From Granulosicoccus sp. (GTDB lineage Bacteria; Pseudomonadota; Gammaproteobacteria; Granulosicoccales; Granulosicoccaceae), in the NCBI GenBank assembly GCA_020627685.1, contig JAHDGK010000005.1, forward strand, positions 1 to 43,574: 43,574 nt of DNA. Direction: 5' to 3'. Both the position numbers and the translations under genes were made by a program. The notes below the pieces were generated by a model that worked only from the letters and a program-made list of their open reading frames with translations, ran no database searches and was not told the DNA's origin. Positions 25,339 through 34,038 of this stretch are shown one piece after another (position 1 is the stretch's first letter; the number at the start of each line of letters is the position of its first letter).

Positions 25339-26690
25339 GGTCTTCTACCGCCTTGAGTGCGAACCGTGGCACCGGGCCTTAAAGAGAGTAAGCCTTCAAT
25401 AACGATTGCATCTCCAGGTTCCAGTTCTGCATCGACGAGCACAGACTCAGGGTTTCGCTGAATGATTGTCACAGGCACACGCGACGCTTTGTCTTCCACT
25501 ATTTTCCAAATGTACGACCCGTTGGAGTCCCATTGAATCGACAAAGGATTAACGGCTGGGTATTCCTGGCCGGCAAAGCGCAGTTGAAGTTCAAATGACA
25601 TGCCGGGTCGTAGTGAGTCAGAGTCATTGTTTAACGTAGCCTGCACCGGCAGCGTTCGGCTATCTGTTTCTATACGGCTGCCAATACCACTAATAAAGCC
25701 ATCGTAAGTTTTACTCGGATTCGCCAGTGCGACTGCTTCGACAGGCTGCTTTATGGAAACTTGATTGGCAAAGCTTTCCGGAACCCAGAATTCTACGATG
25801 ATCGTGGAGCGGTCATCGATGGTTGAGAGTTCGGTTTGCGTCGTGACGTAATTACCTTTATCGACGGGGACGATGCCGACGATCCCTGAAATAGGTGCAG
25901 TTATCGTACGTCTTGATAGTTTCAATTCTGCTTCACGCAATGCCAGTTCTGCATCAGCCAGTGTTGCTCTGGCTCTGTCCAGTTCCACACTGGTAGCCGT
26001 ATTGGATCGAACCAGCTTGGCTATACGGTTAGCATCGTTTGCGGCATCTGCAACCGTGCGAGCAGCGCGGTCTCTGGCAATGAGTTCAGATTCGTTATCA
26101 ATTTTTGCCAGTACATCGCCACTTTTCACGCGTTGCCCTGAGTCAACCAGTACCTCTGTCAGCATACCGCTGGATAACGGTACAACGCTGACTGAGGCCA
26201 TTGCGGTTCCGCTACCGACTGCCTTTAACCGGTCGTTAATTAATGCCATCGTGGCGGGGCGTGTAACGACCAACGGGGGCGGCCTGCCTCCACCGCGTCT
26301 TCCGCTGCCTTGGGCTTGACGGCCACTATTGCCCGCTTGAGCCGGTCGTCCACCACCTTCACCTGCTTGGTTGGGTCTTCCGCCTCCGCCCGCTTGATTC
26401 GGTCTTCCACCCTCTGAAGCCTGATTGGGTCTTCCGCCTTGCGCGTTCTGGCGGCCTTGTCCACCCTCGGATGATCCCTGCGATGGACGTCCGTTTCCTT
26501 CTGTAGGTCTACCGCTGCGTGGGGTATCAGACTGATTGCCCGCCTGCGCACGCTGCGCAACTGAATTTTCGGTATTGCCCTGTGAAGGTGCAGGCTGCGA
26601 GGTGCTAATGTCCTGCGGGGCGCCATTTATCTTAAACCAAAGAAAAGCCGCAAGAGCTACGACAACACCCAGGCTAGTAAGCTTCCACAT
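25335..26690 (-). CDS. RND membrane-fusion (adaptor) protein with a Gly/Gln/Pro-rich linker
   Basis: The 451-residue periplasmic adaptor links the adjacent RND permease to an outer-membrane channel. An uncleaved N-terminal membrane anchor covers residues about 4-20. Residues 21-139 are low-complexity linker, with repeated GGRPNQA-type units between about 60 and 139. The conserved core runs from about 140: a lipoyl/barrel-sandwich half (SVVPLSSGMLTEVLVDSGQRVKSGDVLAKID), an alpha-helical hairpin at about 205-255, the second lipoyl half (ITAPISGIVGIVPVDKGNYV), a beta-barrel and a membrane-proximal domain. Adaptors normally enter the lipoyl domain within 30-60 residues, so the linker is unusually long. 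Gene order adaptor-permease with ATGA overlap is standard. Confidence 0.92.
   Translation of the reverse strand: MWKLTSLGVVVALAAFLWFKINGAPQDISTSQPAPSQGNTENSVAQRAQAGNQSDTPRSGRPTEGNGRPSQGSSEGGQGRQNAQGGRPNQASEGGRPNQAGGGGRPNQAGEGGGRPAQAGNSGRQAQGSGRRGGGRPPPLVVTRPATMALINDRLKAVGSGTAMASVSVVPLSSGMLTEVLVDSGQRVKSGDVLAKIDNESELIARDRAARTVADAANDANRIAKLVRSNTATSVELDRARATLADAELALREAELKLSRRTITAPISGIVGIVPVDKGNYVTTQTELSTIDDRSTIIVEFWVPESFANQVSIKQPVEAVALANPSKTYDGFISGIGSRIETDSRTLPVQATLNNDSDSLRPGMSFELQLRFAGQEYPAVNPLSIQWDSNGSYIWKIVEDKASRVPVTIIQRNPESVLVDAELEPGDAIVIEGLLSLRPGATVRTQGGRRP
26274..26513 (-). repeat. In-frame low-complexity repeats in the adaptor gene
   Basis: This stretch encodes adaptor residues 60-139, made almost only of Gly, Arg, Pro, Gln, Asn, Ala and Ser. 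GGRPNQA occurs three times (about 85-91, 94-100, 103-109), followed by GGRPAQA, and looser GRP units lie on both sides. The DNA copies are imperfect, so the array has had time to diverge. Slippage or recombination between units could change linker length. Confidence 0.85.
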
Positions 26691-26947
26691 AATTGATAGC
26701 TTTTATGAAATGGTTAGCGGTACGAGAGTACGCTGTGGGAAGGCAAAAGTGCAATAGTGAGTAATGAACTTGCACATTTTTTACTTTGTCGTAAATGTGA
26801 CATCAATGACGCCTATTCGTGCCGGTTGCATTCTGTAACTTAAAAAGGGTGCCGGAAACTCCCGCCTAATTGTGGAAAATGATGAATAGGTATCCATTTG
26901 CCTCTTTGTAAATTACCTGTGGCCGTGAAGTCCGTAAACTGGCGTTT
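26691..26947. promoter_or_regulatory. Divergent intergenic region, RND operon / secreted hydrolase
   Basis: These 257 bases lie between the divergent RND adaptor gene and the hydrolase gene and must contain promoters for both unless one is internal. A TTGCAC near 26770 followed 17 bases later by an AT-rich hexamer could be a plus-strand promoter, but it is weak. I see no clear palindromic operator, no TetR/MarR-type regulator gene beside the pump, and no Shine-Dalgarno sequence before the hydrolase ATG. Confidence 0.3.
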
Positions 26948-29326
26948 ATGATTAATACTGTAAAAACTGTGTTCGAGTTTCGTTGGCTAAGGCACAGTAG
27001 CTTCCTAATAACGGCCCTGTTTTTCGCGTTCTTCAATTCAGCCAAAGCAGAGGTAATCAGTGTCTCGATAGCCGAACTTGATAATGCTATTTACGATATG
27101 GAGTCCCGACCGGATGCGCTAGCGACACTTGCACTTAGGCGTATCCAACAATCATTAGATGACGCCAACCTGACTCTTGGAAACGGTGAGATCCTTTACC
27201 GTGATATCCAAACCGATCTTGATGTCGATTCTGGCTGTACTCGTACGGAAATCCGTTCTCTGGATACAACGATTGTGCTGGAGTCAGGATCGGGGCTAAC
27301 ACTGAGCCTTGAAAACTTATATCAACCGATTCAACTAACTATTGAGCTGGATACCCGAATTTCTGTAGTGGGGCGAGCTAAGCAAATAATAGGCTTTCGT
27401 TTAGGAAGCTGTCAGGAGTTAGCCAACGATAACTTCGATTTTTCTGCCAGTGGTAATGCAAGACTACATTTGCAACTGACACTGAGTATGAACCCGACTA
27501 TCAACACAGAGGCGCAAACGCTGACGCTTCGTCCCAGTGTTTCTCTCGACGGTCAATTAGAAAAGCAGAACATCAATGTTGATGTTGATGATTCATTACT
27601 TAAAAGCCTCTTAGAAGACTTCCTGGAAGATGAAATTGATGATGCGTTTGCCGATTCGCGAGTCGTGCAAAGTATTGATGACTTGGAAAGCGCTCTTATT
27701 GAATCGCTTGAAGAAAATTTAACGCAGGGTGCAGTTGTGCTAGAACTGCCCACACCCACTGATGAACAAATTACGGCTCTCTATAATTTGCTCACGCCTG
27801 AAGGGGATTTCTCTCTTTCTCTGGGCTACATGCGTACCCATAGGATTGAACTCTTAGCGGCACTTCTGCTCGGAGATACGGCAGGCATCAGTCGTGTAAC
27901 CAGTGATGCCGTTCAGTGTCAGGCTGCAAGTGTTCTGCAAACGTCTATGTTGCATACACCTGTGTTTGAGCTGAACAACGCAGGGTGTCAGTTAATACAA
28001 ATTCCGAATCAGCAGGTAGCGGGTGCTTTCACTACTATTTATTCCGATGCCCAGTGTCTCAGCGCTATCGATTATTTCGCAACGGATACCGTAGACTACT
28101 GTACACAGGTGTTGGACGCTGAGCGATTAGGTAATGCTGCTTCATTTCCTGAACAACTGAATCAATGGACCTTGTCACCCGGAACACGCTTTGATATCGG
28201 CGCTTTGTCGTTGGCGGGTAAGCTTCAGCCTTTTACGCAGCGAATAAACTATCGAACCGTCACTACCGATATGGGTGAGTGTCAGTTAGAAATGCGCATC
28301 CACTCGGCGCAACCGACTTCTCAGGGGACTTCGTCTAGCTCGCCACAGAAAGCGCTCATAGCGTTTCACGGCGGTAGCTGGCAGCGACGTTCTTCCGGTG
28401 CACTTGGCATTGAGGCACTCGCTGCCCAGTTTGTTAATGAGGGCTTCGTTGTATTTGCGCCTTTTTATCGCCTAATTGGTACGGCGGAAGGTAATGAAGC
28501 GTGCAACAACGCAACCTTAGATCAAGTATTGGACGATGCTCATGAAGCGCTTAGCTGGGTACAAGAGAACGGCTCGAATTATGGGGTTAGCGATAAGCCT
28601 GTTTTATTCGGGCAATCAGCGGGCGGTCATCTAGCTGCGGTACTAGCGGTAGAGCGCCCCGCGGAAGTTGCCAGCGCTGTTTTGTTTTATGCACCTTCAG
28701 ACTTTGCAGAGTTTGCCCGCCTAATCATCGAGGGTGAAATTGAGACAGAGACGGGCCAGGACATTCTAGAGACGGTGGTTGGCCAAACTCTGGACACTCT
28801 GGATGTGCAGTCGCCGCTGATACAACGCAACTCATTATCTCCGCGTGTGGTTAATCGTGAAGGATTAGCTCCACCATTGTTTATTCTGCACGGCGCTAAA
28901 GATACTGTGTTGCCTGTCAGTCAATCAGTACGGCTGTGCAATGCTTTAGCGGGAAATCCGGAGAGTGGTCCGGCGTCAAATCTAGTTGAGTCGAGTAGTG
29001 AGCTGAGACACATCGTTAGCTGTGGGCGCGATGGAAGTGAGCTTCATTTGATCACCGAAGGTGAACATGCATTGGATTTATGTATCGCTGAAGAACTGTG
29101 CTTATCAGGGTCTCCAGAGAGCGCCGCACTGACGGCAGATTCGATGAATAAAATGCTTGAATGGATTCAAGTGGCGAGCCCCGATTCTGGGCTACTGGCA
29201 GATGGACCTTCGACAAGTTCTTCGGTATCCAGAGGAGGGAGTGTCAGTGGTATCGCGTTATTATTGTTGCTGATGAGATACGCATACACGCTTACGGGTA
29301 TTCGCAGGGTTGCTATCGCAGCTTAG
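26948..29326 (+). CDS. Secreted alpha/beta hydrolase with large uncharacterised N-terminal region and GlyGly-CTERM-like tail
   Basis: The 792-residue protein begins with a signal peptide (cleavage near NSAKA-EV, about residue 36). Residues about 40-420 are not recognised; they are rich in Asp, Leu and Ser, with several cysteines that may form disulfides. Residues about 440-735 form an esterase/lipase-type alpha/beta hydrolase: the oxyanion HGGSW begins at His474, the nucleophile elbow GQSAGG carries Ser557, and Asp652 (GAKDTVLP) and His707 (EGEHAL) complete the triad. The tail SRGGSVSGIALLLLL followed by RR resembles a GlyGly-CTERM sorting signal, so type II secretion and surface attachment are likely. 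The substrate is probably an ester, but this is not readable. An SDR starts 12 bases downstream. Confidence 0.8.
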   Translation: MINTVKTVFEFRWLRHSSFLITALFFAFFNSAKAEVISVSIAELDNAIYDMESRPDALATLALRRIQQSLDDANLTLGNGEILYRDIQTDLDVDSGCTRTEIRSLDTTIVLESGSGLTLSLENLYQPIQLTIELDTRISVVGRAKQIIGFRLGSCQELANDNFDFSASGNARLHLQLTLSMNPTINTEAQTLTLRPSVSLDGQLEKQNINVDVDDSLLKSLLEDFLEDEIDDAFADSRVVQSIDDLESALIESLEENLTQGAVVLELPTPTDEQITALYNLLTPEGDFSLSLGYMRTHRIELLAALLLGDTAGISRVTSDAVQCQAASVLQTSMLHTPVFELNNAGCQLIQIPNQQVAGAFTTIYSDAQCLSAIDYFATDTVDYCTQVLDAERLGNAASFPEQLNQWTLSPGTRFDIGALSLAGKLQPFTQRINYRTVTTDMGECQLEMRIHSAQPTSQGTSSSSPQKALIAFHGGSWQRRSSGALGIEALAAQFVNEGFVVFAPFYRLIGTAEGNEACNNATLDQVLDDAHEALSWVQENGSNYGVSDKPVLFGQSAGGHLAAVLAVERPAEVASAVLFYAPSDFAEFARLIIEGEIETETGQDILETVVGQTLDTLDVQSPLIQRNSLSPRVVNREGLAPPLFILHGAKDTVLPVSQSVRLCNALAGNPESGPASNLVESSSELRHIVSCGRDGSELHLITEGEHALDLCIAEELCLSGSPESAALTADSMNKMLEWIQVASPDSGLLADGPSTSSSVSRGGSVSGIALLLLLMRYAYTLTGIRRVAIAA

Positions 29327-29338
29327 GAAAACAACGCT

Positions 29339-30064
29339 ATGTATATAGTTACAGGGGCCTCCTCGGGAATTGGGCAGGCTATTGCACTGGAGTTACTCGC
29401 ACGCGGAGAAGTGGTGCTGGCTGTCGCCAGACGTGAGGATGCCTTTACAGCCCTAGAACACATCCATAGCCATAACCTTATCGGTGTTCAAGCTGATGTG
29501 AGTCATCAGGATGGTATCGAGCGCATTTATCGTGCGGCATCCGGTCAGCCTCTAAAAGGCATCGTTCATTCCGCTGGCTCATCTATTCCCGTAGGGGACT
29601 ACGCATCGGTGAGCCCAGAGAACTTAGTGCACGATATGGCTGTACATGTTGCAGCCCCCATGGCATTGAATAATCGATTTTCAAATCAGCTTGAGCAAGC
29701 GCGTATTGTCTATATCGATTCCTATTCGGCAAGTGATCTCAGAGTCGGTTGGTGCGGCTACTCTATCGTAAAAGCAGCCGCTCAAATGGCTGCCAAGGCC
29801 GCTAAGGTCGAACTCGCACCCGCTGAAATAGTTCGTGTATTTCCTGGTGGGGTGAGAACACCGCTGGTAGAAGCCGTACTGGATTCTGCAACGGACTCAC
29901 CCACATCTGCGATATTCAAAGCCCTGGATGCTGCAGGAAAGCTAGTGCAGCCGATACAGGTAGGTCGTTTTGTCGCGGACATTTTGTTGCACGCAACTGT
30001 TGAACAGTTGGCGGCAAGAGACTTCTGGGATATCAGCAACACGGCTGATAACCCGGTTCGTTAA
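29339..30064 (+). CDS. Short-chain dehydrogenase/reductase
   Basis: The 241-residue SDR has TGASSGIG at 5-12, HSAG at 77-80, a serine in the DSYSAS segment (128-132) and the catalytic Tyr141 and Lys145 in YSIVK. The second beta strand ends in ARRED, which suggests NADP(H) use. The gene begins 12 bases after the hydrolase stop, so the two are probably one transcript, although one product is secreted and this one is cytoplasmic. It could act on the alcohol or acid released by the hydrolase, but nothing in the sequence proves this. It converges on the doeA-like gene with 33 bases between the stops. Confidence 0.88.
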   Translation: MYIVTGASSGIGQAIALELLARGEVVLAVARREDAFTALEHIHSHNLIGVQADVSHQDGIERIYRAASGQPLKGIVHSAGSSIPVGDYASVSPENLVHDMAVHVAAPMALNNRFSNQLEQARIVYIDSYSASDLRVGWCGYSIVKAAAQMAAKAAKVELAPAEIVRVFPGGVRTPLVEAVLDSATDSPTSAIFKALDAAGKLVQPIQVGRFVADILLHATVEQLAARDFWDISNTADNPVR

Positions 30065-30097
30065 AGGCGGCCCAAGTAAAGCACCTAAAGTGAACGT

Positions 30098-31261
30098 CTA
30101 CTTGACAGCCAATTTCCTAGGTGTATTACACAAACACTCAACACCTGTCTCAGTAATTAAGATGGGTTCGGTCACTTCTAAGCCACCGTCATCTAGCCAC
30201 AGTGCCGGCATAAAGTGAAACGTCATACCTGCCTGCAAGACGGTTTGATCATTGCCGCGGAATGACATAGTTCTCTCGCCCCAATCGGGCGGATAAGAGA
30301 GCCCGATAGAGTAGCCACAGCGGCTGTCCTTTTCAAAACCTAGCTTGTTGAGTGTGGAGTTAAACGCGTTGGCAATATCCGCACAACGATTTCCAGGCTT
30401 GGCTTGTGCAAGCCCTGCCTCAACGGCCTCTAATACGGCAGCCTCTGCTCGCTTATATTTATCGGGTGGTTCACCTAAAAATAATGTGCGCGATTGAGGG
30501 CAGTGGTATCGCTTGTGAACTCCGGCTATTTCAAAAAACGTGCATTCACCGGACTTCATTGGGCTGTCATCCCAGGTGAGATGTGGCGCCGTCGCATCCA
30601 TGCCGGAAGGTGTTAAAGGTACGATTGCCGGGTAGTCGCCCCAGGCATCTCCGACCCCTTCGATACCTGCTGAATAAATGGCCGCGACCAATTCATTTTT
30701 TCTGAGGCCCGGCTCTGCGCGTTCAAGAATGGTGCGGTGCATATGTTCGACTATGCTGGCAGCTTTACGCATGTAGCTAATCTCGGCGGGACTCTTAACA
30801 GCACGCTGCCAGTTAACGAGGCCGGTCGCATCGACAAATTGGCTATCCGATAAATGAGAACTTAGGCTCGCATGTGCAGCGGCTGAATAGTAGTAGTTAT
30901 CCATTTCCACGCCGACGTGGGACGCACGCCACCCACGCTGCTTTATCAGTGCGGCCAGGGTTTCCATCGGGTGTTTGTCTGGATTCTGTACGTAACTGTC
31001 CTCATACCCGACAACGTTCTCATCGGCCATGATCACAGTACGCAGTGCGCCGAGCGCATCCATACCACGTCCCCACCAAACGGGCTCGCCATCGCTACTG
31101 ACGATGACGCATTGGTGTGTATAAAAGGACCAGCCATCGTATCCGGTTAACCACGCCATATTCGACGGGTCTGATACGAGGAGAAGGTCTATACCTTTCT
31201 CCTGCATCGAATGGCGAGTATTGGCTAAGCGACTCGCATATTCTTCTAAAGAAAAGTTCAT
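30098..31261 (-). CDS. doeA: Ectoine hydrolase-like M24-fold enzyme (DoeA/EutD type)
   Basis: The 387 residues have a creatinase-like N-terminal domain (1-150) and a pita-bread M24 domain (155-385). Long stretches match remembered Halomonas DoeA: DPSNMAWLTGYDGWSFY at 31-47, GVEMDNYY at 117-124, VNWQRAVKS at 149-157, GDYPAIVPL near 208-216, APHLTWDD at 225-232 and GLSYPPDWGERTMS at 320-333. The canonical M24 metal ligands are missing (FEIAG and CPQSRT replace the two Asp motifs; YSIGL replaces the HGIGL His), as in DoeA and creatinase. DoeA opens the ectoine ring to N-acetyl-diaminobutyrate. A GAGGA site precedes the ATG, and the start is 21 bases after the second permease gene, making it the last gene of the transporter operon. 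The deacetylase doeB is not in the window. Confidence 0.82.
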   Translation of the reverse strand: MNFSLEEYASRLANTRHSMQEKGIDLLLVSDPSNMAWLTGYDGWSFYTHQCVIVSSDGEPVWWGRGMDALGALRTVIMADENVVGYEDSYVQNPDKHPMETLAALIKQRGWRASHVGVEMDNYYYSAAAHASLSSHLSDSQFVDATGLVNWQRAVKSPAEISYMRKAASIVEHMHRTILERAEPGLRKNELVAAIYSAGIEGVGDAWGDYPAIVPLTPSGMDATAPHLTWDDSPMKSGECTFFEIAGVHKRYHCPQSRTLFLGEPPDKYKRAEAAVLEAVEAGLAQAKPGNRCADIANAFNSTLNKLGFEKDSRCGYSIGLSYPPDWGERTMSFRGNDQTVLQAGMTFHFMPALWLDDGGLEVTEPILITETGVECLCNTPRKLAVK

Positions 31262-31282
31262 GGAAGTCCTCTGGCAGGGGTG

Positions 31283-32140
31283 CTAGCTGGGCGAGAGTCC
31301 GCGTAGTCGTTCTGAACGTCTTCGAAGCAGTTCCAAGACAGTCAGCAGAATAATAGAGATGGCGACCATGATCGTTGCAACCGCCAGTATGGTGGGTGAA
31401 ATCTGTTCGCGCAGGCCGGTAAACATTTGCCAAGGCAGAGTCTTCTGTCGGGCTGAACCCATGAACAGCACCACGACGACTTCATCGAAGGAGGTAATAA
31501 AAGCGAAAAGAGCACCGGAAACAACACCGGGGATAATCAAAGGCATTTGGACCTTGAAAAACGTAGTAACCGGGTCTGCACCAAGGCTGGCGGCTGCTCG
31601 CGTTAAAGAGCGATCGAAACCAACCAGTGTGGCTGTCACTGTAATAATGACAAACGGCGTACCTAAGGCAGCATGCGCCAGAATGATTCCTAAGTACTCA
31701 CCTTGAAGACCAATTCGGCTGTAAAAAAAGAACATGCCGGCAGCGGAAATGATCAATGGAACGATCATGGGCGAAATAAGAATAGCCATGATGGTTCGGC
31801 GAAAAGGCACGTGGCTTTGAGATAAGCCAATGGCTGCCAAAGTGCCCAATGACGTTGCAATAAGTGTCGCCGCAGGCGCAATGATAAATGAGTTCTTTAA
31901 CGCCTTCTGCCAATCAGAGTTTGTAAAGAAATCATTGTAGTGTTTAAGAGAGTAACCATCTGGACTCAGCGACAGCATCTCAGGTGTAAACGTAAAGAAA
32001 TCCTGTGCATTAAATGACAGAGGGATGATGATGAGAATGGGAGCTATGAGAAAAAACAATATGCCTGCACAAATGACATACCGGAAGGTATAGAACCAAA
32101 TCCGCTGACCTGTAGTTGCATAGGGAGGTAGTGCACTCAT
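31283..32140 (-). CDS. ABC transporter permease, PotC type
   Basis: The 285-residue inner-membrane protein has six predicted helices and the cytoplasmic EAA loop RAAASLGADPVTTFFKVQMPLIIPG at about 195-220, which docks the ATPase. It matches the PotC/YdcV branch of polyamine- and opine-type importers. It pairs with the unusual PotB-type permease upstream (69 bases between them) and is followed by the doeA-like gene after 21 bases. The order ATPase, binding protein, permease, permease, hydrolase makes one complete uptake-and-catabolism unit. Specificity cannot be inferred from the permease alone. Confidence 0.9.
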   Translation of the reverse strand: MSALPPYATTGQRIWFYTFRYVICAGILFFLIAPILIIIPLSFNAQDFFTFTPEMLSLSPDGYSLKHYNDFFTNSDWQKALKNSFIIAPAATLIATSLGTLAAIGLSQSHVPFRRTIMAILISPMIVPLIISAAGMFFFYSRIGLQGEYLGIILAHAALGTPFVIITVTATLVGFDRSLTRAAASLGADPVTTFFKVQMPLIIPGVVSGALFAFITSFDEVVVVLFMGSARQKTLPWQMFTGLREQISPTILAVATIMVAISIILLTVLELLRRRSERLRGLSPS

Positions 32141-32209
32141 GACAAACCATCCTGAATAATCATTAGAAGACGTTGAGCGTTCGCGATTATAGTGAGTTGC
32201 ATTAGATTG

Positions 32210-33829
32210 TTATCCCAGCTTGACGTTGTCGATGCCGACAATGCGATCGTAGGTCCAGTACAGCGCCAATACTAAGACGAGCAATATGGTGCCAAGAGCT
32301 GCGGCTAATCCCCAGTTCAATGACGAACTGATGTGGTAGGCAATCTGATTAGATATGAATACGCCTTTGGTGCCACCGACCAATGCTGGCGTAATGTAGT
32401 AACCGATAGCGAGGATAAAGACCAAAATGGAACCCGCTCCAATACCGGCAATAGTGTTTGGAAAGTAAATTCTCCAGAAGGCGAGAGTATCGCTAGCGCC
32501 CATGGATTTGGCGGCTCTCATGTAGCTCGGAGAGATTGTCTTCATGACCGAGTAAAGCGGCAAAATCATAAACGGCAAGAGTATGTGAGTCATCGCAATG
32601 ATGGTGCCTGTCATGTTGTTGATCATCACTAGCCGGCCATCATCAGCGACTAAGCCTATCCAGACCAGTAGATCGTTGATGACCCCTTGCTGTTGTAACA
32701 GTACCTTCCAAGAGCTGGTTCGCACGAGTAGCGATGTCCAGAAAGGAAGCAAAACCAGAATAAGAATTAAATTGGATGAACGTACTGAAAGTGTTGCCAA
32801 TAAATAGGCAATGGGGTAGCCCAATAAAATACAAGCTAGGGTAATGACGATACTTAGAACAATGGTGCGTACAAACAGTGTGACGTAGAATCGTTCGTTC
32901 GCTGGTTTTTGTTGTACACCGGCTTCGGTTCTTTCGGAATCAACAGCTGCTAAAAAGTAGCTGTCAGTAAAGGCCGGGGACAGGCGTTTGATGGCTTGCC
33001 AGTTCTGAATGTTCACCCAACCTTTTTCAATGTCGGCGAATTGGCCTTTAAAGTCATCCGTTGGAAAGTTATCGATCGCATCAGGTACGCCTGCGAACAA
33101 ACTCGCAATCGCTGAATCAGAGCTTTTAGCTAGATTATTAAGCGCGCCGTTTTCCATGCTTGAAAGATCATGAAACAAATTGGCGTAAGTAAAACCATAA
33201 GGCACTTGAGTGGAAGGGTCTATATCGTCGCCTTCCTCTGATGCCAGCCACGCTTTCCAATTATCAAATGCGATGGCTGTTTGTGGAAAACTTTCAGGCC
33301 ATTGCGCAGAGCTTGTGAGGGTCGTCCATGCGTCAGGGGTGCCCCAAGCTGCATTGAGAGCAATAAACGCATCCTTGGAGGCGTCGCTGTCCAGTCTCTT
33401 TATTCTTCGGCCGGATTTACGAAATACGCTGGATATGCCTGGTTGGTCGTAATTGATACGAGTACCAATTCGCGTATGAATCTTTAGTTCTTGCGCTAGC
33501 ATCATGTCATCGGCCAGTGCGCTAAAAACGCGTTCACCAGGAACTTCATCCGACTCAGAATCCCAATCTTGCAACGCGACTACCGTACCTGGCAGCGTCT
33601 TTTCCACAATAGAGTTCTCGACAGAGCGAAACAGCATATCGCCAATCGGGAAAATGAACGTAATAAGGACGAATGCCAACAACGGCAGGATGAGGAAAAG
33701 GGCCCTGATTTTTTCGCGCCTTAGCGCTCTACCCAAACTACGTTTGAGAGGCTGCCCGTCTTTTGTGGTTAACGGTGCGCCTTGGGCAAGCTCGGAGGTA
33801 TTTGAATCTAGTGCAGTGGATGCGGTCAC
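32210..33829 (-). CDS. ABC transporter permease, PotB type, with large periplasmic insert
   Basis: This 539-residue permease is nearly twice the usual PotB size. Helix 1 is at about 43-63. Residues about 64-318 are polar and follow it directly, so they should face the periplasm. The remaining helices start at about 322 and include the EAA loop MRAAKSMGASDTLAFWRIYFPNTIAG. Ordinary PotB-type permeases have roughly 50 residues between helices 1 and 2, so the insert is about 200 residues. It contains many Trp, Asp and Ser residues but no cysteine, and I do not recognise a domain. It could help the binding protein dock or contact substrate. Start is a GTG at 33829 with a GGAG six bases upstream. 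Confidence 0.85.
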   Translation of the reverse strand: MTASTALDSNTSELAQGAPLTTKDGQPLKRSLGRALRREKIRALFLILPLLAFVLITFIFPIGDMLFRSVENSIVEKTLPGTVVALQDWDSESDEVPGERVFSALADDMMLAQELKIHTRIGTRINYDQPGISSVFRKSGRRIKRLDSDASKDAFIALNAAWGTPDAWTTLTSSAQWPESFPQTAIAFDNWKAWLASEEGDDIDPSTQVPYGFTYANLFHDLSSMENGALNNLAKSSDSAIASLFAGVPDAIDNFPTDDFKGQFADIEKGWVNIQNWQAIKRLSPAFTDSYFLAAVDSERTEAGVQQKPANERFYVTLFVRTIVLSIVITLACILLGYPIAYLLATLSVRSSNLILILVLLPFWTSLLVRTSSWKVLLQQQGVINDLLVWIGLVADDGRLVMINNMTGTIIAMTHILLPFMILPLYSVMKTISPSYMRAAKSMGASDTLAFWRIYFPNTIAGIGAGSILVFILAIGYYITPALVGGTKGVFISNQIAYHISSSLNWGLAAALGTILLVLVLALYWTYDRIVGIDNVKLG

Positions 33830-33841
33830 TTAGTGCTCCGG
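33830..33841 (-). promoter_or_regulatory. Ribosome binding site of the PotB-type gene, repeated in an upstream hairpin
   Basis: On the minus strand the bases read CCGGAGCACTAA directly before the GTG start; GGAG is the Shine-Dalgarno core, six bases from the start. The first 11 bases (CCGGAGCACTA) occur again as the 5' arm and loop start of the hairpin at 33953-33975. The hairpin's 3' arm is therefore an exact 9-base complement of this site and could mask it. Confidence 0.7.
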
Positions 33842-33952
33842 ATGACATGCCGAACAATCAAGTTGCAAAGGTAGCGAGCTGCCTCTGAAACCAAAACGTG
33901 GACAATCAAGAAATTAATATCAGACCAGAAGATTACCAGCCTTTAACGCAAA

Positions 33953-33975
33953 CCGGAGCACAAATAGTGCTCCGG
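33953..33975 (-). terminator. Perfect 9-bp hairpin between binding-protein and permease genes
   Basis: CCGGAGCAC, a five-base loop, and GTGCTCCGG form a perfect stem 63 bases after the binding-protein stop. Only three T residues follow on the transcribed strand, so it is at best a weak intrinsic terminator. It may instead protect the 3' end of the binding-protein message, a common way to make more binding protein than permease. Its 3' arm is also complementary to the downstream ribosome binding site at 33833-33841, so an alternative pairing is possible. Confidence 0.7.
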
Positions 33976-34038
33976 CGGGTATTACTGCTTCAATATCGCT
34001 AATACCGCGTCGATATCAAAGTGACTTATTGCGAAAAC

